Assembly: GCF_016808095.1 (NCBI RefSeq)
Contig: NC_068977.1
Coordinates: 9,918,479 to 9,982,478 of the forward strand
From: Vigna angularis
Lineage: Eukaryota > Streptophyta > Magnoliopsida > Fabales > Fabaceae
DNA: 64,000 bases
Direction of reading: 5' to 3'
Made by a program: the position numbers and the translations under genes. The notes below the pieces were generated by a model, which had not been told where the DNA came from, searched no databases, and worked only from the letters and a program-made list of their open reading frames with translations. Shown here piece by piece: positions 36,363 to 48,800 of the stretch (positions are counted from its first letter, which is position 1; each line of letters starts with the position of its first letter).

Positions 36363-37601
36363 CTGAAAGACAATTTTATAACACTTCAGGGTGGAACATA
36401 ACTATATATAAAAATAGAAAATTCCAGAATGAATAGTAGCTCTCTTACAATTTGAATTCAACACCTTGATTGCTTAGAGTTCAGATACATACTAAGATGA
36501 AGAAAGTGTACAACACATAATCTGAACTCCTACTTCCCTTACAAAATTTCTCCTAAAGAGTATAATAAAAAAAAGATCATCATCGGGGCTTCTTAAAGAG
36601 TGTAAGTAACTAACAGGCTGCAGCTATAAAAAAAAAGATTGCATCGTTCCTCTCCTTTTCCAACCCCACACCTCCAGAACATTAAGTTTTTGTGCATGTT
36701 GAAGTAAATCAACCAAAAATCAGTGTGCATGAATGCATCAGCAATATCTATATTCTATCCAAAAGCATGACTGTTTAATAACATCATCTAACTGTATGTT
36801 TGATTCAGAGAGGAATAAGTGCCTATCTTTCCTAACTGTTAAATTATAGAAATGAAATTATAGAACAATTATAAAAACTAAGAACAATTTGACCAAAAGG
36901 AATGAAATTCACCAAGTATAAAAAATATCATAGATATTTTTCAAATTACTGGAACTAAGACCAATTGTGACAAAAAAAATGAAGGACCTAAATCATACAG
37001 TAATAGGATAAAATTTGTTCATATCCCTCAATTTGATGTCAAATTTGTCTTAACCAATGTAGTTCCACAAAAAGAATTAAATTCATTAAGTATAAAAACT
37101 GCGAGCACAAAAGTTGTCGTTTCAAAGAATAGGAACTAAGACCAATTGAATAAAAAAAATTCAAGGACTTCAGACACATTCTACTCATAATACCAATTAC
37201 ATGTCAGAAGCAGAAAAAAGTAGTGAACACATATGGTTCTATAATCAAGTTACCAGCGAATATCAACACATTCAGTTTCCCATTTTATACATGTTTGTGA
37301 TGTGAACTATAAAATAATGCAAATTCCAACAATATGGAGAAAACGCAAACACATCACAATCAATCAGAGTTTCCAAAAGGTTCGAAAACAGTTTGTACCA
37401 AACTCAATTTAAAAAAATTAAAAAAAGAAGAAGAAGGAAAGAAACATTTCATAAGAAAAAACAAATTAAGAACCTAAAAAAATAGGTATAAAATTATCAG
37501 AGATGTTACCCAAGATTTAACCCCTGACAATGGAGAAAGAGAACCGTTTCCGGTTAAGAAACAATCCCATTGAAGAAATCAAACGGTGAAGTGAAGCTTA
37601 C
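36363..37601 (-). other. 5'UTR intron of mL54
   Basis: On the minus strand exon 1 ends CTTCAAATT|GTAAGC with the donor at 37601-37600, and the acceptor TTTCAG ends at 36363. The intron is about 1.24 kb, AT-rich and has no coding content. Exon 1 (from 37602 upward, to about 37680) would be untranslated. Leader introns are common in plant housekeeping genes. The donor is chosen by sequence quality only. Confidence 0.6.
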
Positions 37602-38123
37602 AATTTGAAGAATAAGATGGAATAAGATCGGTGTGTCCGACGTTGAACGGTTGTTTCCGCCGCCTTTCCTTTTATGCTACGCCACACCTGAACTTCTAGG
37701 TTCACAACGGCGTGTGGTTCCGCTCCAACATTCAGTGACCGAACCCGAAAAAGGTACACCTTCTTTACAGTGGGCCTGGATTGGATTGATAGAATAGGAA
37801 TAACATAAAATTCTTCCTGCACCGCATAATTTCATCTGCACCTCCATAATTTTGAAAATTTTAAATTTAACCGTTAAGAAATTTCAGATTGTTTAATTCT
37901 AAACGTTAGAGATTATATAATTTAAATTGTTAAATATTTATATTCTTGTATTATAAAATTTATATTGTAAAATAGAAATTTTATATTCTAAATTTTAATC
38001 CAAAATATAAAAATATTGATGTTGAAGGTTTTGAATTATATTATCTATAATATTTTTAAATTACTCGGAACTGAAAATTCAAAATCAAAATTTGAATTTA
38101 AAATTTTTAAACTCATGGAAGTG
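37602..38123. promoter_or_regulatory. Leader exon and promoter flank of mL54
   Basis: 37602-37700 is more GC-rich than its surroundings and fits an untranslated first exon; beyond about 37830 the sequence is AT-rich and, from 37963, belongs to a tandem duplication. Confidence 0.45.
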
Positions 38124-38414
38124 TAGAATAAAAAGTTTAATCATCTTCGATGTCTATGTTTATGTAGATTTATCTCAAATTGGTCGTTCAGTTAAATTTT
38201 ATCTTAATTAGGTACCTGTTTGTACAAAATTGAACCCTTTCTGTCAATTTAAATTAACGGCGTTATGTTTTGAGTACGTGTTAGTGACTTGGTGAAATGC
38301 TCTTTCATCCTCAGCACGTGGCAGTTCCGCTTTGGCATCGAGTTTACATAGGAGCACCAATATCAGCCAGGCGATCCGTTTCGTTATCCCCGACGAGCGA
38401 TTCACTCCCTCGCG

Positions 38415-38965
38415 ATCGCAACTTCGGTGTAGTTCATGACGTAGCGCGTGACCGGGTGGATTCCACCTCCAGGCACTAGAATCTTCGAAGATTCCTTGTG
38501 AATCGCGGATTCAAAGTTGATTAACATCGTCCCGATGGCCTCGCCAAGCCTCGCCTTTGAAGCGCACACCTGTAATATGATGGAGGAGGTTTATTCGGAA
38601 GAGAAGATGGACTCGATTTGTTGCTGGTTTTTACAGATCGTGTTGTACAAGTCCAGCATCCTGAACATTTTCTCTGTTGTTTTCTTGCACTTAGACACGT
38701 TTTCCGGAAAGCCGAACAGCGTCGTTGCGCCATCTTTGCAAATCACGGAAAAACACGAGTCCTCAATCTTCCTCTCCACCGAACCGAAAACGTAGTCGTA
38801 GAGCTATTTCTCGCTGCGAAATAGAGTTTGTACGGTAACCTGGATGGAGTAGTTGAACGAGGCTCTCAGAGGAGGAATCGAGTGCGACGAGGTGATGCAT
38901 AGTGGACTGCAGACTCGTAACAACCTTAAGGTATTGTTTGGCTTCCTGACACGTGTTGCTGAAAA
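38415..38965 (-). pseudogene. Captured Exo70 exocyst-subunit fragment, broken
   Basis: Minus-strand translation gives recognisable Exo70 segments in order: QEAKQYLKVVTSLQST, IQVTVQTLFRSEK, FGFPENVSKCKKTTEKMFRM, LDLYNTICKNQQQIESIFSS, then RLGEAIGTMLINFESAIHKE and PGGGIHPVTRYVMNY. The last is the family hallmark (GGGxHPLTRYVMNY). A frameshift separates the first two segments and two in-frame stops follow (after RSEK and after IFSSE). Exo70 is an exocyst subunit; plants have many paralogues, and this resembles the B/E/H-type groups. It is a pseudogene fragment. Confidence 0.88.
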
Positions 38966-38977
38966 GAGGAACGATTG

Positions 38978-39373
38978 CTACCGGACTTCTACACCATCGG
39001 CGAACATCGAGAGGCACACCGGACACTCGTCTTCGATCTCCTTGGAGTGCTCCCCTTTCCGGTACTTCACACCTGTGTCGACGCTGGCGAGTTCAATCTC
39101 ACGGTGGGAAGCCTCTGACGCGACGGAGGGCTCGCTAATGGAGGGATCCCAGCGACAACGGTGCAAGGGGCAATCAAAGATAAAGATGTAAATTAGCACC
39201 GGGATGGTCACGAGGACGAGGAGTGCGAGGATGAACTCGTGCGGGGAGAGATCGACGGAGTTGGAGAGTTGGCAAACGGCGGCGGCAGGAGAAAAGGAAG
39301 GACAATGATATGGAATATGGAGTTGGGGGTGCCGTCGAAGGGATGCAGGGGCGAGAAGGATATTTAATTCCAC
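38978..39373 (-). pseudogene. Captured ATL-type RING-H2 E3 ligase fragment
   Basis: From 39373 the minus strand encodes 131 residues: a short N-terminus, a hydrophobic membrane segment (about residues 47-70, FILALLVLVTIPVLIYIFIF), a linker and the start of a RING-H2 domain (EDECPVCLSMFADGVEVR). Only the first two zinc-binding cysteines are present; the frame stops at 38978 where Exo70-like sequence takes over. ATL proteins are membrane-bound ubiquitin ligases; this fragment lacks a complete RING and cannot be active as one. Confidence 0.85.
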
Positions 39374-40270
39374 GTCACTAGCACCCTAACTCTGTCACAT
39401 GTTTTCCATTTGCATATTCAACATGCCACGTCATTGAAATGTTAACGCCATCCTCTCCAATTGACGGAAAGTGTTCAATTGATTTAATTTTGGAGAATTA
39501 AGTTAAAATTTAACTGAAGGACCAATTTGAAACAAATATACGTAAAGACGTCGAAGATAATTAAACCTAGAATAAAATTATAGAGGTACAGGAAAAATTA
39601 CAATCACATTATATATACTCTAGTTTCTTTGGTGACGTTACTTTTAATTTGTAAAAGGTAGTTTTGGTCTAACTTCATACTTTGTTTTTTTACTTTCTAT
39701 ATGCGATTTTGTTCTTTCTATTTTCTTTTTCTGATTTTAGTCTAAGATTTAAAAAAATGATTTTGAATTAGTTTTCAATTCTTTATATGCTTATTTTCTT
39801 TTGTTTAAATTTGTATTAATTAAATTATCTTTAATATTCTAAATTTTATAAAATAGAAATTTTATATTCTAAATTTTAATCATAATATAAAAATATTGAT
39901 ATTAATGTTTATTAATTATGTAATCTATAATATTTTAAAATTACTCGCAACTGAAAATTCTATATCAAAAATTGAATTTAAAATACGGAATAAAATTACG
40001 TAATACGGAATAAAATTATAAAGGTACAAGAAAAATTACAGGGCAGATTATATGTACTCTAGTTTCTTTTGTGACGTTAATTTTAATTTGTTAAAGGTAG
40101 TTTTGGTCTAACTTCATAATTTTATTTTATTTTACTTTTTATATGCAATTTTGTTCTTTCTATTTTCTTTTCTGATTTTAGTCTAAGATTTAAAAATAAT
40201 TATGATTTTGAATTAGTTTTCAATTCTTCATATGCTTATTTTCTTTTCTTTAAATTTGTATTAATTATAT

Positions 40271-42454
40271 TTTCTAATTTTATCATAGATTATTTAAATT
40301 CATATAAGATATTTAATATTATTTTTAACCCAAAATCTTAAGATAATAAATTATGATTTTTTTTCTTACATGATGTTTGCTTTTATCATTTCTATCTAAA
40401 ATAGGATTTAGACTCATATTTGGATAATTATTAACACAAACTTCGATATATTTTGATATCTAAACTTTAAAAATAAATTAATATAATCCTTTTAATTAAT
40501 CCAATTATGTTAACTTTTGTTAGGTGTTAAACGATATTTCAAAGTGACATTTAATCTAGAAACATGTTAAATGGTGTAAATAATTCAAATACTAGTTTGA
40601 ACTATTGTTTGACACAGAAAAAATGTAAGACATTTAGATTAGGAAGACTATATCTATTCATTTTTAATGTTTGGAGATCAAACTATATCAAAATTTGGGA
40701 TGGACAAATTCTAATTTGGTACCAAGATTTAGAGAATAAAAATATATTTAACCTTTAAATTAATATAAACATAACAAGGCTTAAGAAAAATTAGTATTGG
40801 ATTAAAATTATGAATTTTTAAATTTTAAAAACTAAAACATGAAATAAATAAAATTATCAATGTCATAAATATAAAAAATAAATTTACTTCAAAATTATAA
40901 GTTATCAATATAATTATTCTAAAATCATATTAATTTAGATATGTTTGTGATAGTTCTTTAGGGTTCAATAAATATATATATATATGACTTTAATTGAATT
41001 ACAATTGAAACCATTTTTCTCCGGCAACTACTGAGTTAAGGCAATGAATTTATGAGTATTTTTTTATATGGTGTTTGACTTTGTTATTTCTACCCAATTC
41101 GGGACTTAGACTCACACTTGGATTATTTCCAACAGTCTCCCTTTAGGGATGAGTTCCTTTCATATGATATATTTCTCTCAAGTGTAGGGTAACCTTTACT
41201 TATATCACTATTGTTGTGGTTATGATGTTGTTGTGTTATGTTGTTGTTGTCTCACATCAGTCTAAGTCGATCATCAAGAAGTACAAGTGGTTATGATACT
41301 AGTGATAAGTTTTTTTTATCTGAGAAGGTTCTTTAGCAAGAGATTATATAATGTGACATGAGTCCAACCTAATATGTGACTTGATTTCACACTTGGATTA
41401 TTCTCAAAAGTGTTAATGAAATTTTGCATGCACTTGAAGGAGAAAAAACTAAAAGAAAAAAATAATTATTTTTAAAATTAAATTAATTTATGTATAATTT
41501 AGTTTGTAAAAGCTTGTTTACTTTAAATTCTTCGAAGTTAATAAATAAACACTCTTTTATTTGTTTCTTTAAAGTCTTTATATATGTATATATATTGGAA
41601 AATAATTTTGAGAAGGGTAATAAGGGTATTTATTATTTGAAAAGTAAATAAAGGGAGATTGAAAACGTAAATGTTATAATGGAACAATTGAGCTTGGTTT
41701 TCGTTGGTGGTGTGAGAGGAAAGGAAAGTGAAGGGGAGTTGGGATTTGGGTAGGAGGTGAAGACTTTTCCTGGATTGAGCTTGGTTCGTGCTCTATGTAT
41801 AGGTGGTAGTGGTGTCCTATGTTGTGAACAGTTTATCATTAAGGCAGACGTGGAAGTTGTGTCTTGGATCTAGTTTTTTGGTGCTTTGGTAAGTAGATGA
41901 AGTTGTGTCTTCTTTTAGAGTTGTTCGGTGGTTTAGGCAGAAGTTGAAGCATACAAGTTTTTATTACTCGCTTTGGTTTCTTTGTATTGTATTTGACCTT
42001 CGAGGTTGTTTTTTGTTTGAGGTTATTGTGTGCGTATGTTGGTTGGTGTTTGCAGCTTTGGTGTAAGAGTATTGGTGAGCACCCATAGGTATGCACCTGG
42101 TAATCCGTTTTTCAGAGGCAATTTAAATATGAAAGAGGTATATTACCTAACCTTATTTTGCAAGTAATTTGATCACAAATAACATATATTGGTTTCTCGC
42201 TTTGACTTATACAAATTTCATGAAGAATGAAAGTGAATACTTGTCATAGTTGTAGTGGAAAGTTTATTATTGTTTCTTTTTTAGTTTTACTTGTAATTGG
42301 TTAAAAAAGTATTAACTATTGATTGAACCCTAAAGCCAAAACAATTTTCCTTCTTTCGACCTTTGTTTCATCTTGTGGGTGGATATTGACTTTGACTAAT
42401 GCTTTATATAAATTGTTGATAGGGGGATCACATGTGATAGCTGAACTCAATCCC
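40271..42454. other. AT-rich intergenic DNA, no gene recognised
   Basis: A short related pair (GACTCATATTTGGATAATTA near 40412 and GACTCACACTTGGATTATTT near 41109) hints at old repeat copies. Nothing coding is convincing. Confidence 0.45.
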
Positions 42455-43893
42455 TGTTATGTTGGTTTTTTATGATGACAACACATGAATGTTGTCAAGG
42501 CACAACAGAAAGGAGTTTCTGTGTGTTATATCAATGCATATGCTGATTTGAAATTGCATAAAATGTGTGATAAATGCATATGTTGAACATACTAATGTGA
42601 CTACATACTATCATGTTTATGATGAGATTATATCTGTGTATGCACAATGTATGATTCTGTGTTATGAATACCACATGCACAAAAAGCATATCTGAATGAA
42701 AAAATCGATTACAGTGTTGTAGTAATCAACTAAGGTCATCAGACAACTTATGGTTTTGAAATGTGGAAAAACTAGTTTGAATCGATTACATTAGTTGTTG
42801 AATCTATTAAAACTCGTGTGTTTGCATATATCATTTTCAAATGTGTTGTGATGAGTCTTTGGAAAGAAAAGTTTTCAAAATTCTGTCAAGTGTTGAAGCT
42901 TAATCGATTACATGCTTTGTGTATTCAATTAAGTCTGTTATGTTTGAAAACTGATTTCTTACTAGTCATAACTGCTATAACGGTTATATTTTTAAATTTT
43001 TTTTACCATCATTTAATGAGAATCGATTACATTAATTGTATATTCAATTAAGAGCTAAGTTTGTTGTAATTATGTTACATTTGTTTAATGTAACCGATTA
43101 CGTAAGTTTAGTAATCGATTGCTTTGTGTCAGAACTGATATAAACTATATATTGAAGCATTTTTTGAAAATCTGTAACGATTGATCATACTCACACTTTC
43201 ATATCTGATTGATTTCATTTGAGAGTTTTACAGATTACTCAAAAGCTCCAAGAATCAAGAACAAGAAGAATTGGATCATCTTGAAGCATTCTTGAGAAGC
43301 AATTTACTGGACTACATTAACTTATCGCTTTAGCACATCTGAATGTGCATCTTGATTGATCAGGAGAGAAGATTTGCAATCTTGGATTTGTTGTTTCCCT
43401 GTACGTGAGCGTCAGGAAGAAGAGTGATGTGCTCTTGACTTTGAGAGGGGATATCTCAAAAGGTTTGCTGCAACAGGGATGGGTTGTTCTGTGTTGGAAG
43501 TTGTTGTTGTTTCTATATTTACTTAAGAGTTTGTGAGCTGTTTACATTTGAGAGTTGCTCTGTAAAGCCTTGGCTGTAATACTCTGATCATTATATTGAA
43601 TTACTCCCCGATCTAAGGTTGATTGGGAGGGTGACTGGATGTAAGCATTAAGTCCGAACTAGTATAAAAACTGTGTTTGTTTTTCTCTCATTTATCTCTT
43701 TACATTTTCATTGTCATTGTAAATACACGTATTGTTTCATTGCACACAATTGATTGATACACAAGAAAGATTTCAAGAACCTTATAGTTTGCGAAAAAGA
43801 TTTAAAAAGTGCAAGTTTTTATAAAACACCAATTCACCCCCCCCCTCCCTCTCCCCTCTTGGTGTTGAGAAACAAAGTCCATCAATTCTAACA
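42455..43893 (+). mobile_element. Solo copia-type LTR B (SIRE-like)
   Basis: The block starts near TGTTGGTTTTTTATGATGAC (42460, or TGTTATG at 42455) and ends ...ATCAATTCTAACA at 43893, preceded by the typical AATTCACCCCCC-C tract and CTCTTGGTGTTGAG. It contains several ATCGATTAC motifs. The TGTTGG..TGATGAC start and CACCCCCC end are features of SIRE-type copia LTRs in legumes. TCAAT follows it at 43894-43898 and also occurs at 42447-42451, three bases before the TGTTATG start, a possible but imperfect TSD. No primer-binding site follows, so it is a solo LTR. Confidence 0.68.
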
Positions 43894-44371
43894 TCAATGT
43901 TGGCCATCTTTGAGTTATGGCTAACCATCATTGTGCCATGATGGGAAAACATCATTTTGGGATCATGAGGTGGTTGTTGGAATTAATCAGTTTCTTATTG
44001 AATCTTAAATTATTATGGACTCTAAGTTTTCTTTTTTGAAATTCGCTTCTTGGATTCTCACACATGGTTGACATCAGTAGTGGGGTAATAATCTTTCATA
44101 ACTTTTGCTTGCTTACTTAGTTTAACGAATTTATTCATTGTTTTTATTGATGATTAGTTGTATTGCTTTCCTAAAATCTTTAACTTGTGGTTGTTATGAT
44201 GGGTTTTGTTATTTTTTTTAGGTAATTTTTCTTTTCTTGTGATGTAGAAAAAGTAAAGACTTCCTTACCATGGAAATTATGGGGAAAGAGGTTTGAATGA
44301 AAATTATGATGTTTTTTTCATTAAATTTTATTCTCATAAGTTATGTATTTGACATGTTGAATTGTTTACTT

Positions 44372-44903
44372 TAATATGTAGATCCATGTTTTCGTAACCT
44401 CTTGTAGCACATACCAAAGAAAGAAAACTCTTGTTAATCTTAACTCCTATCTCGACATTCAAGTCTAACGTCCTTTTCACATGTATATTCATCCTTTTAT
44501 TGCCTCGAAACAATCTTGACTTTGTTGGGCTCTGATCATGACTATGAACATCATTGAATGTCGAAATGTACCACTTCTCATCTCTCCTTGTAACAATGAT
44601 GTGTGTTTCAAAATCATGAGCCTACGTTGGATGTTCATTCATCTAATTCTCAATAGGGGAGACATATTTTCCAGTCCTTGAAGACACAACTAGAAAGTAA
44701 CATAATTCAGTGTTCTTATTCTTCCTTGAACTTCTTGTTTGAATTCCAAAACCCTTTGATATTGCATATTGTCTATAAAATGACTTCATTGAATCAACAC
44801 TTTCAAAAATCATTCCAATTGTTGGACAAATTGACTTGGGTTGAACATCTTGTTCATGTAATTGTTCCTGTGTATTGCCATTTTTGTCAACATCAAATTT
44901 CAT
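44372..44903 (-). pseudogene. FAR1/FHY3-like DNA-binding domain relic
   Basis: On the minus strand one frame shows the FAR1 domain: PTIGMIFESVDSMKSFYRQY, AISKGFGIQTRSSRKN, then after two in-frame TAG stops VTRRDEKWYISTFNDVHSHD, RLFRGNKRMNIHVKRTLD and GVKINKSFLSLV. FAR1-type genes are Mutator-transposase-derived transcription factors or, when repeated, MULE transposases. The two stops, the lack of the MULE transposase core and SWIM domain, and insertion of a CACTA just upstream show a broken gene. Confidence 0.85.
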
Positions 44904-44954
44904 CCGGGTAAATAAATTTATTTTTTAAAAAATAAAAAATAAATTCCTTCATCC

Positions 44955-45010
44955 ATAGAGTTGGTACACCCTTCACGAGGTTGATACATCTCACTTTCTT
45001 CATCCATAGG
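44955..45010 (-). repeat. 51-bp codon-phased minisatellite, left of CACTA 4
   Basis: Together with 54388-54560 this forms about five or six 51-bp units, which on the minus strand read GCTNPMDEGSEVYKPRE or variants. CACTA 4 interrupts one unit. Confidence 0.75.
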
Positions 45011-45429
45011 CACTACAAGAAAAATTGAAATTATCTACCCATATTTATATACGGATTCTAATCCGTATGTAATATAAATATTATATATGGATTTTATATA
45101 CTGATATAAAAAATAAATTATATATAGATTTTATCTATCCATAATTCGTATGTAATATCCAAAGTAAGGCGCGTTGTGCGTTGTGGCGGGAAAAATTTCT
45201 AAGGACTGAAGTTTATGTAATGGGCTCAATTAAAAGTGAATCTTTCCTACCAAAACTACGTACGGATCTGGAAAAGATTTTATTAAAAAACAATAATATG
45301 GTATTTGTATTAAGAAACCCTCTTGCCCCAGGTCTTAGTTTCCTCTGCTCTCTCAACGAAGAACCCTCTTTATAGAAGACGCTCCTTGGACTTCTCGAAG
45401 CTTCCTCTACGAGTTAATAGTGAGACCAC

Positions 45430-45689
45430 TGTCAGTTATTTATGCATTTTAATATTTGTTTTAATGCAATTATGCAGATTAAATAAAAGGGTCAGTTTTT
45501 GACTGGGTCTTTAGGAAGAGATAGCTAAAATTTAGCTTTTGTAACCTCCCACATTTAGTGGGCAGTTTAGTTGTTTTCTTTTGTGTGCCACGGTGATAAT
45601 TTCACCTATAAAGATGTATTCTTTTTCAGTTTTTAATAACAGAGAGAGTATCACATTCAGAAACAATTTGTTACTTACTTGTGTTCACA
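45430..45689 (+). repeat. 5' LTR of the copia element
   Basis: 260 bases, TG...CA. A TATAAAG box at about 45607-45613 probably directs transcription. Confidence 0.96.
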
Positions 45690-45692
45690 ATT

Positions 45693-45704
45693 TGGTATCA
45701 GAGC
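45693..45704 (+). promoter_or_regulatory. Primer-binding site (tRNA-iMet)
   Basis: TGGTATCAGAGC, three bases after the 5' LTR, is complementary to the 3' end of plant initiator tRNA-Met, the usual copia primer. Confidence 0.95.
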
Positions 45705-45809
45705 TCCTTCACAGGGGCCTGAACCAGAAAGTTACGTGTGAGAGAAACTGAAACACCTAGAAAGAGAGAGAACACTGAGTTGTGAGTGTTGAAAGAAATC
45801 AACTTAGAG

Positions 45810-48800
45810 ATGGCTGAAACAGTGAAGTACGTTCAACCAGCTATTCCAAAATTTGATGGTCATTATGAACATTGGGCCAAGTTGATGGAAAATTTCTTAC
45901 GTTCCAATGAATATTGGGACTTAGTGGAAAAAGGTATTGATGTGGTACCAGGCACAGAAGAAGCCTCAGAATATGATCTCAAAAGGATGGAAGTACAGCA
46001 ACTCAAGGACTTAAAGATCAAAAATTATCTCTATCAAGCAATTGATAGAGAAATTTTGGACACCATCTTAAATGACGAAACATCCAAGGATATATGGGAT
46101 TCCATGAAACAAAAATTTCAGGGGTCAACAAGGGTAAAAAGAGCTCAACTACAAGCTCTACGCAAGGATTTTGAGACTTTGCAGATGAAGGAAGGAGAAT
46201 CAGTAAACTCCTATTTTGCACGTACCTTGAAAATAGCCAAAAGCATGAAGGCAGTTGGAGAAACCATGAAAGAAAACGTGATAACTGCAAAAATCTTGCG
46301 ATCCATTACAATCAAATTCAACTACGTGGTATGTTCCATTGAAGAATCCAATAATATGGATATGATGACTATAGATGAATTGCAAAGTAGCTTATTAGTA
46401 CATGAGCAAAGAATGATTCTGTCACTTGAAGAGGAACAAGTTATGCAGACTGTGGTTGAAGATAGAAACAGCGGAAGAGGTAGAGGAAGAGGAAGAGGAA
46501 GAGGATCCTTTCGAGGTAGAGGAAGGGGCAGACAAATGTTTAATAAAGCTGATGTAGAATGCTTCAAATGTCACAGATTTGGACACTTCCAGTATGAATG
46601 TCCTATGTGGGAAAGGAAAGCTAATTATGCAGAAATGGAAGATAAAGAAGAACAAGAGGATGAGCTCTTATTAATGGCTATTGTTGAGAGCAAAGAAGGA
46701 GGGGATGAGTGGTTTCTTGACTCAGGTTGCAGCAATCACATGAGTGGTAATAAGGAGTGGTTCTCAGAATTGGATGACAGTTTCCGACACAAGGTAAAAT
46801 TGGGAAATAACACTCGTATAGCAGTAATGGGGAAAGGAAGTGTGCGGTTGATGGTGAAAGGTGTTGTTCATGTTGTTTCTCATGTATACTATGTTCCTGA
46901 ACTCAAAAATAATTTATTGAGTCTCGGACAGCTACAAGAAAAGGGTTTGAGCATAAATATTCAAAATAACAGGTGCAGTGTTGTTCATCCAGAGAAGGGG
47001 CAAATTATGGAGATTCAAATGAGTGCAAATAGAATGTTTGTTTTGACAGCAAAGGTAGCAGCAACATGCTTCCAGGCAAATGTGGAGGATAAGTCTCAAC
47101 TATGGCATAATAGACTTGGACATTTAAGCTATGATGGCTTAAAATTGCTTCACTCTAAGAAAATGGTGACAGGGCTGTCTTCAATCACCACTCCTCAGAG
47201 TCTCTGTACACACTGTCTAGCAGGAAAGCAGCACCGAAAAGCTATGTCTAAGAAAAGTCAATGGAGAGCTTCTAAGAGACTGCAACTGATTCATGCAGAT
47301 TTATGTGGGCCCATTCAACCAACATCAAAGAGTAATAAAAAATATTTTCTAAGTTTTATTGATGATTTATCACGTAAAACTTGGGTATATTTTTTGGGTG
47401 AGAAATCTGAAGCTTTTTCTTTCTTTAAAAGCTTTAAGGCAATGGTTGAAAAAGAAACTGGAGAAAATATTATATGTTTGAGGACAGATAGGGGAGGTGA
47501 ATTTTCTTCAAAAGTTTTTGATGATTTTTGTAGAAATCATGGAATAAGGAGGCAATTAACTGCTGCATATACTCCCCAGCAGAATGGAGTTGCTGAAAGA
47601 AAGAATAGAACCATTATGAATATGGTTCGTGCAACCTTGAATGGAAGGCATGTACCTAAAGTTTTCTGGCCAGAAGCAACAAAATGGTGTGTTTATATTC
47701 TGAACAGGAGCCCAACAGCAGCAGTAAAAGATAAAACTCCTGAAGAAGTTTGGAGTGGAGTGAAGCCTTCTGTAGATTACTTTCGAGTCTTTGGTTGTCT
47801 GGCCCATGTTCACACACCTGATCAACAACGAATTAAGCTTGATGACAAGAGTAAACAGTGTGTTTTATTTGGGGTCAGCGATGAATCAAAAGCATACAGG
47901 CTGTATGATCCAGTCAACAAAAAAATTGTAATTAGCAAGGATGTAATATTTGAAGAGCATAAGGGCTGGAATTGGGAGTATAACAAAGCAGAGAATCAAC
48001 AGAATATTGTTGAATGGGAGAAACATGATGAAAATAGCTCTGGTATACAACTTTACACACCAAACAGTGAGGAGCTGCAACAAACAGAGTCACAAAACAC
48101 TGCTGAAACAGATTCCAGAGTTGACACATCAGACAGTGAAGAAATGCAACAAGCAACAGAGCCACAAAATACTACTGAAACAGATTATAGGATTGAGTCT
48201 TATAATCCAGTACTTGAGACTCCATTTGAAGGGAGGGCTAGAAGGCAATGCAAAAAACCTGTTTGGATGGCAGATTATGAAGAAGGAGAAAAATTGTCTG
48301 ATGATGATACAAGGGCAATGCTTACAACAGTAATTGATCCAGAAAGTTTTGAAGAAGCTGTCAAGAGTAAGAAATGGCGTGATGCAATGGAAAAGGAGAT
48401 GGAAGCCATAGAAAAAAATGAAACGTGGGAATTAATTGAGATGCCAAAAGAAGTGAAGCCAATTGGAGTCAAATGGGTATACAAGACCAAGCTCAAGGAG
48501 AATGGAGATATTGATAAATACAAAGCAAGGCTAGTAGCAAAAGGATATGCACAACATTATGGAGTGGATTATACAGAGGTATTTGCACCTGTTGCCAAAC
48601 TAGACACTATTCGTATAATTCTTTCATTGGCTGCACAAAATGGATGGATTATATTTCAATTGGATGTGAAAAGTACATTCCTTCACGGAGAGCTTAAGGA
48701 AGAAATTTATGTACAACAACCGATTGGGTTTATAAAGAAGGGAGAAGAAGATAAAGTATACAAGCTAAGAAAGGCACTATATGGACTCAAACAGGCACCA

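Larger units (their letters stand above)
38134..39567. mobile_element. Pack-MULE 4 with ATL and Exo70 gene fragments, TSD TAGAATAAAA
   Basis: Inverted ends run about 150 bases: the left reads AGTTTAATCATCTTCGATGT and the right is the inverse of GGTTTAATTATCTTCGACGT, with shared TCAAATTGGTC and TTCAGTTAAATTTTA further in. A 10-bp TSD, TAGAATAAAA, lies at 38124-38133 and 39568-39577. The GC-rich interior contains two host gene fragments on the minus strand: an ATL RING-H2 N-terminal part (39373-38978) followed directly by an Exo70 piece (about 38965-38415). No transposase is present. Confidence 0.92.
37963..40270. repeat. Tandem duplication of about 435 bp, first copy split by a MULE
   Basis: Copy 1 is 37963-38133 plus 39578-39842; copy 2 is 39842-40270. 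Shared blocks include TAGAAATTTTATATTCTAAA, ATATAAAAATATTGAT, TTACTCGSAACTGAAAATTC, then GTACTCTAGTTTCTTT-like, GGTAGTTTTGGTCTAACTTC and TATGCTTATTTTCTTT. Copy 2 lacks the MULE. Confidence 0.85.

Noticed and set aside
38853..39191. Plus-strand frame of 112 codons in Pack-MULE 4
   Set aside because: It is antisense to the clear ATL and Exo70 fragments and matches no family.
42447..43898. TCAAT as a firm TSD of LTR B
   Set aside because: The left copy is three bases away from the best LTR start, so it may be coincidence.
45786..45809. Upstream extension of the copia polyprotein
   Set aside because: The codon at 45786 is GTG; the first in-frame ATG, at 45810, begins the conserved gag N-terminus.
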